From positions 1 to 23,539 of the forward strand of contig JAFOTA010000021.1 of the NCBI GenBank assembly GCA_017421145.1: a stretch of 23,539 nt of DNA, written 5' to 3'. Of the stretch, positions 7,972 to 15,586 are shown piece after piece (position 1 is the first letter of the stretch; each line of letters opens with the position of its first letter). The translations under genes and the position numbers were made by a program. The DNA comes from Treponema sp. GTDB taxonomy: Bacteria > Spirochaetota > Spirochaetia > Treponematales > Treponemataceae. The notes below the pieces were generated by a model that saw only the letters and a program-made list of their open reading frames with translations, made no database searches and had not been told where the DNA came from.

Positions 7972-10900
7972 TTATTTGATAATTTTTGAACGTAAGCGTT
8001 CGTCAAGCTCCAGCTGCTTTTGTGCTTCATCGTTCAGTTTCAGTGAATTGTCCAGCTGCTTATCGCTCTGCAAAGTTCCGCTGCGTAAAGAGCCACTGCC
8101 TATAGTGCCTCCTCCAACCTGATAACCTGGTCTGGTTATGGTCTTGGCAGGAACGATTTTGGTTGTATCGACCGCAAAGTTGAGCGTAGTTCCTGAGGAA
8201 AGGGTTGTTGACCTCTCCTTTGCTTTTGTTGCTGCTGATGACGTAAGAACTTTTACCGGATTTCCCTTGGTATCCAGTACGCTGATAGAAACAGTTCCGC
8301 TCTTCGTCGCTCCGGTGAGACGCAGATAATAGCTCTTTATCTGAAGCTTTTTCATGGTATCAGGCACTACAAGTGATTTCACGCTTGTTGCAACTGAAAT
8401 GCCTGAGACAGTTCCGCCGGTCTGGTTTGATACAACCTTGATGTCATTCATCGTAAGAGCTGGTCTTGCTCCAACGACAGTGAATTCAAGATGCACTTCC
8501 CCGGCTTCGGTGTTGGTTGAATCTGCATATGTGATACCGTCATAGATTGCGGCACCGGTTATAGTCGGAGCCTTGTAGATCTTGCTCTCATCGAAGGTAT
8601 AGGTCTTGGTTGCGAAAACCTTGTCGTTCTTATCCCTGACTTTGAGAGTAAGCTCGCTCGGCGGCATAAGGTTGCTTGTCGTTATAGTATATACCACTGA
8701 TTCCGTTGGTTTCGGAGCCTTCTTAGCAGTAGTAGATACCGAAATTGAACCGATGCCCTTGACGTTTCTCTCGAACTTTGAATCGTTCAAAATAAAGTCA
8801 ACTCCGGTTACCGTAACGGTGATTGTTGCGGATGCTGATGTAGTTGAGTAATTGATTGCTCCGAACGTTGCCTTAGGCGTTGGTGCGACATAAACCTTGG
8901 ACGCATCGACAGAGAATGAAAGGTTCGTAAATGTATTAACCAGGGATGAAAGATTTGACGACGTAGAACCTCCCGTTGTAAAGCCTCTGCTTGGAGTCTC
9001 TACTTTGGTTCCCTTTTCAATGTCCGATATCATGCTTGACATAGTTGCAAGTCTATATTCGAGTTTCTTTCCGTCATCTCCCTTTACGCTGAACGAAACA
9101 GATCCGCTCTTCGTAACTTTCGTGAGGACTGCCTTGTAGCTTCCGCTTCCTTCTGATTTCACGCTGCTGATTGTTCCGCCGGTCTGGTTGCTTTCCACGG
9201 TGAGGTCAGAAAGCGCGATGGTTTTCTTTACTCCCTCGGTCTTGAACGCAAGGTAGACTTCCGGTGTATTAGTTGAATATGTCACGTTACCGGCTGAAAT
9301 TGTCGGCTTTACATAAATGCTTGCCTTTGAAATCTTGTACGCTTGGCTTGTTCCGAACACAGCACCCTTGTTGTCCTTTACTGAAACTGTAACAGAACCG
9401 TCACCCGTGAGGCTTGAAAGCGTCAATGTGTAGCGCACTGTGTCCGTAGCTTTCGGTGCGGATGTCGTGGTAGTTGTTACAACAGCCTTTCCGATTCCGC
9501 CTGCGACATTCTTCGTGAAATATGAATCGTTGAGAAGATAGGTCAGTCCGCTTACGTTGATTGCAATGGTTGCAGACGCTTCTGTCGTTGAATATACAAG
9601 GTTTCCGAACGTTGCCTTAGGCGTTGGTGCGACATAAACCTTGGACGCATCGACTGTGAAAACAATGTCAGTTATAGCAGATGGGGCTGACAGGGTTTTG
9701 GCAGATGCATTCTTTTCAACCGCAGCACCCTTGCCAGGAGTGTATGTAGAAGCCGGGATTCCTGCCACCGCCGTGATCTTTGCGCCGATGTTCTTTCCGT
9801 CGTCACCCTTTACGCTGAACGAAATGTTTCCGCTCTTCGTAACTTTCGTGAGGACCGCCTTGTAGTTTCCGCTTCCTTCTGATTTTATGCTGCTGATCGT
9901 TCCGCCCGTCTGGTTGGTTCCAATCGTAATGTCAGAAAGCGCGATGGTTTTCTTTACTCCCTCGGTCTTGAACGCAAGGTAGACTTCCGGTGCATTAGTT
10001 GAATATGTCACGTTACCTGCAGTAATAGAAGGCTTTACATACACGCTTGCCTTTGAAACCTTGTAGTTTTGGCTTGTTCCGATTACCCCGCCCTTGGTGT
10101 TCTTCACGGAAACAGTAACCGAACCATCAGCCGTGATGTTTGAAAGGGTCAATGTGTAGCGCACTGTGTCCGTGGCTTTCGGAGCAGATGTCGTGGTAGT
10201 CGTGACCGTAGCCTTTCCGATTCCGCCTGAAATGTTCTTCGCGAAATATGAATCGTCGAGAAGATAGGTCAGTCCGCTTACGTTGATTGCAACTGATGCA
10301 GAAGCTTCCGTAGTTGAATATACAAGGCTTCCGAATGATGCCTGTGGTTTAGGCTCTACATAAACGCTTGCCGCATTTACGTTGAAAGCCATTGCAGTAT
10401 CATCGCTTGCCTTGCTTACACCGCCGCTTCCATGAGATCTTACGGCATTTGAAACAGCAGCCGGAACAGTTGACTTGATATAGTTTCCTGCATCATCTGC
10501 CACACGTACGACTATTGCACCGCTGCTTGTCACACCTGTAAGGGTTATGCGGTAGTTCAACCTGCTGATGTCGGACTTCTTTGCAGTCTCGTTCAGAATT
10601 GCTGAAGAAATGGTGCCGCCCGTAGCGTTTGAAACGACAGTCACATTAGGTTTGGTAATGACTTTCTTAGAGTTGCTTATATAGAAATCAAGATATACTT
10701 CCGGCTTTGAAGATGAGTAGCTCACGTTTGTCGGAGTCATCGTCTGAACGACCGGAGCAGGAGCCTTGTAAATCTTGCTCTCCTCGAAATCGTATGTCTT
10801 GGTTGCGAATACGCTGCCGTTCTTGTCCTTTACCTTGAGCGTAAGTGAGCATGGCGGCGTAAGAGTGTTTGCAGTGAATGTGTATGTCACTGTATCTGTC

Positions 10901-13900
10901 GTCTTCGGCTTTGCAGTCGTAGATGCCTTCATTGATACAGAGCCTACACCCTTTGAGCTCTTGTCGAAGCTGGAATCAGTAAGAAGATAATCTATGCCCG
11001 TCACGCTGACTGTCACAGCTGCTGATGCTGATGTAGTTGAGTAGCTGATTGCGCTGAACGTTGCCTTAGGCTGAGCAGGCTTATAGATCTTTGCAGATTC
11101 AATCTTATATTCAAGCCCCTGAACCTTTGCAGCCTTGACTGCAGCAGAGGTCTTTACCTCAGTGACTTTTCCGTTGACTCCGACAGCAAACGTAACGACG
11201 CCGTCTTTTGCAGCTCCGGAAAGAACTGCGGCATATTCCGCTGAATCAACGAGTTTCTTTGTGGCCGTAAGATCCAGCGACTTGACGGCACCGGCATATT
11301 TCATAGCGTCCTGAGCACTAATGACGGCCTTTATGTTTCCTCCGGCAGTATTTGAAAGAACCTTTATATCCGGAAGAGCACTTATTTTTCCGGCATTCTC
11401 AACACTGAACAAAAGATAAACTTCAGATGATGTTGGTGAATAGAGCGTGCCTATTGCAGAGACTGCCGGTGTCTTTACCGGTGTCGGGGTCGGAGCAGGA
11501 GCCTTGTAGATCTTGCTCTCCTCGAAATCGTATGTCTTTGTTGCAAATACGCTGCCGTTCTTGTCCTTTACCTTGAGCGTAAGTGAGCATGGCGGCGTAA
11601 GAGTGTTTGCAGTGAATGTGTATGTCACTGTATCTGTCGTCTTCGGCTTTGCGGTCGTAGATGCTTTCATTGATACAGAGCCTACACCCTTTGAGCTCTT
11701 GTCGAAGCTGGAATCAGTAAGAAGATAATCTATGCCCGTCACGCTGACAGACATCGTTGCTGATGCTGATGTAGTTGAGTAGCTGATTGCGCCGAACGTT
11801 GCCTTAGGCTGTACAGGATTATAAATCTTTGAGTATTCGACCTTATAGTCAAGTCCCTGAGGAGCCTTTACAGCAGCGGAGCTCTTTACGTCGACATGCT
11901 TTCCGTTGAGCAATACTTCGAACATAATGGTTCCGTCTTTTGTAACGCCCTTAAGAACTGCCGCATATTCTGCCTTGTCCGTTGCGACCGTAGCCTTTGT
12001 TTCAAGAGTCCTTGCAGCAGTTGATACAGGTGCCTTTGCGTCAGATACTTTTGTTATGGTAGGAGCCTTTACCGCCATATCCTTTCCGTTGACGACACCG
12101 GATATTGTTCCTCCGGTTGAATTGGAAAGAACTTTCACCTCTGGAAGCGAGCTGATTTTGCCCGGATTCTCGATGGTGAACAAAAGATATACGACGGATG
12201 AGCTGCTAGGATAAGTGATTCCAGAATAAGAAACGACCGGAGATTTCTGCGTGACAGTAGCATTTACGCTGTATGACGAACTTCCTATTTTATTTCCGTT
12301 CCTGTCCTTTACCGTTACAGAAACAGTGCCGTTTCCTGAAATGCCTGAAACAGTACCTGTATAGACGACGGTCTCTTTTGCAGTAGGAGCCTTAGTCTGG
12401 GATGTCTTGACCGTTACGGAACCTACCGATCCTGACGTAGTCTTTGCGAAGTTTCCGTCACCAAGAAGATATGTAAGTCCGCTTACGTTGATACTGAACG
12501 TCGCCGTCGTGGCGTTTGGATAAGAAAGCCTTCCGAATGAAACGGATACAGGCACGTAAATGTTTCCGGCGCTCACGTTGTATGAAAGCTTGTTCTTTCC
12601 GTCGGAAGCAGTGATTGCCGCACCGTTGTCACCGATTACGGAGAATTCGACCGTTCCCGAAGACGATGCATCGGACAGCTTTACGTAATAAACTCCCGTA
12701 GCCTTGTTAAGTTCCAGACCGGAGATTCTTCCGCCCGTTGTGTTAGAGCTGACTATTATGTCTGAAAGTGAAAGAGTCTTTTTGACACCTGTGACCCTGA
12801 ACAAAAGATCCACGTCGGAATCAGTCTTTGAATATTCAGTTCCTGCAGAAGAAATTGACGGAGCCACATATACCTTTGAAGCTTCGACAGTATAAGCAGG
12901 GCTTGTTGCAACGACGGTTCCATCCCTTTCAAGAACTGAAACGGTAAAGTCGCCGCTGTTCCTGATATTCTCCACGATTATCGGATATGATGTGACGGAA
13001 TCCTGGGTTACGCGTGATTTGTTAACTGAACCTATGCTGATTACGCCCGGCCTGTTGACGGAAGAAATCTTGAAGTCCCTGTCAGACAAGAGGTAATCAA
13101 TGCCAGTGACCTTTACGTATACTTTTGCAGAAGCATCGCCGTCTGAATATGTAAGAGATCCGAATGAAACCCTGAGGCGGTTGACCGGAGCCTGATCTAT
13201 AATTCCTGTTCCTTCGTCCACGAATGCAGGAGGATTCTCAAGCTCGTCAAGAAGTGCTTCGGCATATGCGCGGCGTGAAGATGCGTCTGAATAATCACCG
13301 GCATCCTTGAAATATGAAATGGCATTCCGCAGGTCTGACTTTGACTTTGTCCTTTCAAACTGTGCAAGATAAAGCTCACCGATCTCATAGTTGCAGCGGA
13401 GGATCATCCTCTTTGCGCCGTTATAGTTATAGACCTTTGTGTCGCTCTTCCTGAACCAGTTGATTGCATCCTTTTTGCCGGAAATGTCATTGCCCGACAT
13501 CAGGCTTGAACCTATATCAAAAGCAAGCTCGGCTTCACGCTGATTGCAATATGAAAGAATGCTTGAATCATATTTTGCGGCCTTTTCATACATGTCATAT
13601 CCGCGCTGTTTCTGAGTGATCGTCTCACCTGGATATCCGGCTTCGGCAATCGCATAGATGAAAGCGGCAAGATCATGGCTTGCAGTCGAATACTGACCCG
13701 CAAAATCATCATAGTATTTTTCTACTATATAAATCTCGCCTTTTACCGGATCACCGATTTCCATAGGCATCGGGCTTACTGCTTTCTGGATGCGGTACAA
13801 AGCCTCTGCATTGCTCCATACTGATTCGGCCCTTGTCAATGCCTGGCGCACGGAAGGTTCATTTCCGATGTATGTACCAGACGAGAGAGCAGCCTTTACG

Positions 13901-14199
13901 GAATCCAATGCACCCTCAATTGAATATGCTCCCTTGGAATCCACGAAATCTGCCACTACATCAGAAACTGTCTGTGTCTGACGGGCAAGCCTGACCTCAA
14001 CTTCAGACGGGTAGACGCTCACGAACAAATCTGCGTCTTCCTGCTTTGTGCTCTTTTTTGTAAGATCCTTTGCAAGCTTTTCAATGGCTTTTACGGTATC
14101 TCCCTGTTCAATGAGCTGCTGGGCTGACTGACACCCTGCAAAAATAATTGCAAAAAACGATAGAAGCAGCACACTTTTTTTCAAGAACTTTTCTTTCAT
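7972..14199 (-). CDS. Giant repeat lipoprotein: TPR-like N-terminus and seven pairs of alternating beta-rich repeats
   Basis: 2075 residues from the chosen ATG at 14199, which has GGAGGA just upstream and opens directly into a lipoprotein signal (MKEKFLKKSVLLLSFFAIIFAGC; lipid-modified Cys23). An upstream in-frame ATG at 14238 would add 13 residues before the signal and is rejected. Residues ~25-330 are helical with TPR/SEL1-like units (for example ISYFKDAGDYSDASSRRAYAEALL). From ~340 to ~2016 two repeat types alternate seven times. Type A has FGxxxYSTTxASA, then GxxYLLxDxxF, and ends in KIYKAP/KVYVAP. Type B has VxYSxxxPEVYLxF, xxNxTGGTIS and SGxxxFxVxxxxG. Both look like Ig/fibronectin-like beta-sandwiches. 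The tail is charged and helical. Inferred to be a cell-surface stalk or adhesin. A strong promoter precedes it and a terminator follows, so it is probably transcribed alone. Confidence 0.88.
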   Translation of the reverse strand: MKEKFLKKSVLLLSFFAIIFAGCQSAQQLIEQGDTVKAIEKLAKDLTKKSTKQEDADLFVSVYPSEVEVRLARQTQTVSDVVADFVDSKGAYSIEGALDSVKAALSSGTYIGNEPSVRQALTRAESVWSNAEALYRIQKAVSPMPMEIGDPVKGEIYIVEKYYDDFAGQYSTASHDLAAFIYAIAEAGYPGETITQKQRGYDMYEKAAKYDSSILSYCNQREAELAFDIGSSLMSGNDISGKKDAINWFRKSDTKVYNYNGAKRMILRCNYEIGELYLAQFERTKSKSDLRNAISYFKDAGDYSDASSRRAYAEALLDELENPPAFVDEGTGIIDQAPVNRLRVSFGSLTYSDGDASAKVYVKVTGIDYLLSDRDFKISSVNRPGVISIGSVNKSRVTQDSVTSYPIIVENIRNSGDFTVSVLERDGTVVATSPAYTVEASKVYVAPSISSAGTEYSKTDSDVDLLFRVTGVKKTLSLSDIIVSSNTTGGRISGLELNKATGVYYVKLSDASSSGTVEFSVIGDNGAAITASDGKNKLSYNVSAGNIYVPVSVSFGRLSYPNATTATFSINVSGLTYLLGDGNFAKTTSGSVGSVTVKTSQTKAPTAKETVVYTGTVSGISGNGTVSVTVKDRNGNKIGSSSYSVNATVTQKSPVVSYSGITYPSSSSVVYLLFTIENPGKISSLPEVKVLSNSTGGTISGVVNGKDMAVKAPTITKVSDAKAPVSTAARTLETKATVATDKAEYAAVLKGVTKDGTIMFEVLLNGKHVDVKSSAAVKAPQGLDYKVEYSKIYNPVQPKATFGAISYSTTSASATMSVSVTGIDYLLTDSSFDKSSKGVGSVSMKASTTAKPKTTDTVTYTFTANTLTPPCSLTLKVKDKNGSVFATKTYDFEESKIYKAPAPTPTPVKTPAVSAIGTLYSPTSSEVYLLFSVENAGKISALPDIKVLSNTAGGNIKAVISAQDAMKYAGAVKSLDLTATKKLVDSAEYAAVLSGAAKDGVVTFAVGVNGKVTEVKTSAAVKAAKVQGLEYKIESAKIYKPAQPKATFSAISYSTTSASAAVTVSVTGIDYLLTDSSFDKSSKGVGSVSMKASTTAKPKTTDTVTYTFTANTLTPPCSLTLKVKDKNGSVFATKTYDFEESKIYKAPAPVVQTMTPTNVSYSSSKPEVYLDFYISNSKKVITKPNVTVVSNATGGTISSAILNETAKKSDISRLNYRITLTGVTSSGAIVVRVADDAGNYIKSTVPAAVSNAVRSHGSGGVSKASDDTAMAFNVNAASVYVEPKPQASFGSLVYSTTEASASVAINVSGLTYLLDDSYFAKNISGGIGKATVTTTTTSAPKATDTVRYTLTLSNITADGSVTVSVKNTKGGVIGTSQNYKVSKASVYVKPSITAGNVTYSTNAPEVYLAFKTEGVKKTIALSDITIGTNQTGGTISSIKSEGSGNYKAVLTKVTKSGNISFSVKGDDGKNIGAKITAVAGIPASTYTPGKGAAVEKNASAKTLSAPSAITDIVFTVDASKVYVAPTPKATFGNLVYSTTEASATIAINVSGLTYLLNDSYFTKNVAGGIGKAVVTTTTTSAPKATDTVRYTLTLSSLTGDGSVTVSVKDNKGAVFGTSQAYKISKASIYVKPTISAGNVTYSTNTPEVYLAFKTEGVKKTIALSDLTVESNQTGGTISSVKSEGSGSYKAVLTKVTKSGSVSFSVKGDDGKKLEYRLATMSSMISDIEKGTKVETPSRGFTTGGSTSSNLSSLVNTFTNLSFSVDASKVYVAPTPKATFGAINYSTTSASATITVTVTGVDFILNDSKFERNVKGIGSISVSTTAKKAPKPTESVVYTITTSNLMPPSELTLKVRDKNDKVFATKTYTFDESKIYKAPTITGAAIYDGITYADSTNTEAGEVHLEFTVVGARPALTMNDIKVVSNQTGGTVSGISVATSVKSLVVPDTMKKLQIKSYYLRLTGATKSGTVSISVLDTKGNPVKVLTSSAATKAKERSTTLSSGTTLNFAVDTTKIVPAKTITRPGYQVGGGTIGSGSLRSGTLQSDKQLDNSLKLNDEAQKQLELDERLRSKIIK
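10753..11010 (-). repeat. Near-identical segment, copy in A4
   Basis: This 258-bp stretch matches 11491-11748 exactly 738 bp away, with about five mismatches by eye. Identity ends sharply at CACGCTGAC on one side, beyond which the two repeats diverge. Confidence 0.85.
11491..11748 (-). repeat. Near-identical segment, copy in A3
   Basis: Partner of 10753-11010. Other A repeats of the same gene are far more diverged, so this pair reflects recent duplication of one A-B unit or gene conversion. Confidence 0.85.
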
Positions 14200-14203
14200 T
14201 AAA

Positions 14204-14209
14204 TCCTCC
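14204..14209 (-). promoter_or_regulatory. Ribosome binding site deciding the lipoprotein start
   Basis: GGAGGA on the - strand, four bases before ATG at 14199. It selects this start over the upstream in-frame ATG at 14238. Confidence 0.8.
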
Positions 14210-14302
14210 GAATATTGTGTGTCGGCAATAACATGCACCCCACAGCAGCATGCCGAAATAAATAGGATACCCCTAAAAATTGGAGTTTCTAGAGATTCTT
14301 AC

Positions 14303-14332
14303 ATTATACTTGTCCCCCTTGCATCTTGTCAA
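14303..14332 (-). promoter_or_regulatory. Consensus sigma-70-type promoter for the giant lipoprotein
   Basis: On the - strand, TTGACA (14332-14327), an 18-base spacer and TATAAT (14308-14303) match both hexamers perfectly. The transcript should start near 14296, giving a leader of roughly 97 bases before ATG at 14199. Confidence 0.85.
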
Positions 14333-14458
14333 ATTCTTTTGACGGGATTGCATCTGTTTTTTTAACAATCATTTAATATAAAAGGATACATCCCCGGCAG
14401 ATTTCATTTCCAAAAAGTCGCTGAAAATGAGTTTTTAGAGAATCCTTCCCTTGTATGT

Positions 14459-14487
14459 TTGCATGATTTTTTGTAGAGTTATTTATA
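14459..14487 (+). promoter_or_regulatory. Probable sigma-70-type promoter for the FecR-like gene
   Basis: TTGCAT (14459-14464), 17 bases, TTTATA (14482-14487). It would start transcription about 25 bases before ATG at 14518. The region 14200-14517 is a divergent intergenic segment holding this promoter and the opposing one. Confidence 0.5.
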
Positions 14488-14517
14488 GAAAGAAATAAAT
14501 TTTCAAAGGGGGAAAAA

Positions 14518-14946
14518 ATGAAAAAAATCATTTGCGCGATATTATTCACATGCGTTCTGTGCATCGCATCATTTTCACAGGGATTTACCGTAAAGAAAAC
14601 CGTCGGCAAGGCAAGCTATGAATCAGCTCCGGGAGTCTGGACAAAGCTTAAAAACGGGGACAAAATCAGCGGAGAAACGAACGTTGACATCGGGCTTCAT
14701 TCACAGATTGAGCTTGTCGGCGATGACGGAAAAACCTACACGGTAAAGGCAATGAAAAAAGGCGCTCTCCAGACGCTGCTTCCAAAATCCGGCGGAGGAT
14801 TGCAGAGGGGATCTTCTTCAGTCGCAGGCCAGGTCAAGGCAGATTCAGGAGCCTCAAAAACAGTTTCAACGTCATCATCAAGGGCAACTGACCTGAAAGA
14901 TGATTTGAGCTGGGAAGAACCGGAAGATGAAATCTTAGATTTCTAA
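14518..14946 (+). CDS. Small exported FecR-like protein
   Basis: 142 residues. AAAGGGGG lies six bases before ATG. A signal peptide (MKKIICAILFTCVLCIASFSQ) has no clear lipobox at its end. Residues ~24-85 resemble a FecR-type beta-rich domain: VGKASYE, GVWTKLKNGDKISGET, then DIGLHSQIELVGDDGKTYTVKA, which follows the common pattern of a value or potential set above a threshold (G-D-x-I) and a 'surface' strand. The C-terminal third is Ser/Gly-rich then acidic (WEEPEDEILDF) and probably disordered. The FecR link is by pattern only, and no sigma/anti-sigma partner is adjacent. It diverges from the giant lipoprotein and has its own terminator. Predicted periplasmic; role unknown. Confidence 0.8.
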   Translation: MKKIICAILFTCVLCIASFSQGFTVKKTVGKASYESAPGVWTKLKNGDKISGETNVDIGLHSQIELVGDDGKTYTVKAMKKGALQTLLPKSGGGLQRGSSSVAGQVKADSGASKTVSTSSSRATDLKDDLSWEEPEDEILDF

Positions 14947-14973
14947 GCCCGAGATTTTCAATTTTATGCATAA

Positions 14974-15020
14974 AAAAACCGTCATACAGGCCAAGGCTTG
15001 CACGGCGGTTTTTCTTTTTT
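14974..15020. terminator. Bidirectional rho-independent terminator
   Basis: AAAAACCGTC pairs with GGCGGTTTTT over ten positions (one G-U), and CTTTTTT follows on +. The A-run before it supplies the T-run on -. It serves both the FecR-like gene and the barrel gene arriving from the right. Confidence 0.8.
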
Positions 15021-15039
15021 AATGGAACATTACGTTTCC

Positions 15040-15528
15040 TTAGAACCAGAACCTGATTCCGGCATTGATCGGGAATCCCCAGTCAAAATGAACGTTAGGC
15101 AAAGTCTCTATGCCCAACTGAGCCGCAACCTGTGCATAAATCTCAAGGAAGTCCACCACAAAGGCATTCAGGCCCACGACAAACCTTCCGCCGGCATAAA
15201 AACCGAAATTATTCGAATAATGAGAAGCACCCACTGCAAGGCCAGGACCATAGAACCAGTTAAGCACGCCCGTAATATTGGGGTTTCCAAGCCACCAGTC
15301 AGCCGTTGCTCCGACCCTGTGAAGCTCTCCTTTCCAGATACCGACGTTTACCGCAAACACAGGCGGAACATGGGGAATCTTGAACGTAACGGCCACATCA
15401 CCGCCGCCATGATCGTTGGCAATATATCCACCCTGCACACCGATTCCAAACGTTCCCGATGCAGATGCTCCGGCGCAAACTACAAAAGCCATAGCTGCAA
15501 GAACAGCCAAAATCTTCTTGTTTTTCAT
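15040..15528 (-). CDS. Small outer-membrane beta-barrel protein, BAPKO_0422/DUF3996-like
   Basis: 162 residues from ATG at 15528, chosen because AGGAGA lies six bases upstream and the signal peptide (MKNKKILAVLAAMAFVVCAGASASG) starts there. The in-frame ATG at 15606 would run into the preceding gene. The mature part alternates polar and hydrophobic residues in short strands rich in Gly and aromatics (FGIGVQGGYIA, VAVTFKI, FAVNVGIWKG, GATADWW, WFYGPGLAVGAS, FGFYAGGRFVVGL, EIYAQVAAQLGI) and ends in aromatic RFWF, the usual C-terminus of outer-membrane barrels. The pattern resembles the small spirochaetal barrel family first annotated in Borrelia as BAPKO_0422. About eight strands can be drawn. 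It follows the LRR lipoprotein after 58 bp; a weak promoter in that A/T-rich gap is possible but not convincing. Confidence 0.8.
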   Translation of the reverse strand: MKNKKILAVLAAMAFVVCAGASASGTFGIGVQGGYIANDHGGGDVAVTFKIPHVPPVFAVNVGIWKGELHRVGATADWWLGNPNITGVLNWFYGPGLAVGASHYSNNFGFYAGGRFVVGLNAFVVDFLEIYAQVAAQLGIETLPNVHFDWGFPINAGIRFWF

Positions 15529-15534
15529 AAAAAA

Positions 15535-15540
15535 TCTCCT
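15535..15540 (-). promoter_or_regulatory. Ribosome binding site deciding the barrel protein start
   Basis: AGGAGA on the - strand, six bases before ATG at 15528. Confidence 0.75.
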
Positions 15541-15586
15541 ATGATAAAAGATGGTATAAAAAAAAATCCTTTTTTTCAAGCTCCCG

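Larger units (their letters stand above)
8150..13182 (-). repeat. Seven tandem A-B repeat pairs of the giant lipoprotein
   Basis: Approximate blocks in coding order: A1 12864-13182, B1 12555-12863, A2 12244-12554, B2 11815-12243, A3 11480-11814, B3 11082-11479, A4 10748-11081, B4 10352-10747, A5 10030-10351, B5 9628-10029, A6 9306-9627, B6 8882-9305, A7 8565-8881, B7 8150-8564. Boundaries were set at the KxYxxP linkers. A3, A4 and A7 form one close subfamily (TTSASA, PPxxLTLKVxDKN); A5 and A6 form another (TTEAS, TDTVRYTLTL). Confidence 0.85.

Noticed and set aside
10775..11728. Two 71-residue + frames of nearly the same sequence (10775-10990 and 11513-11728)
   Set aside because: They are antisense shadows of the near-identical A4 and A3 repeats of the lipoprotein gene.
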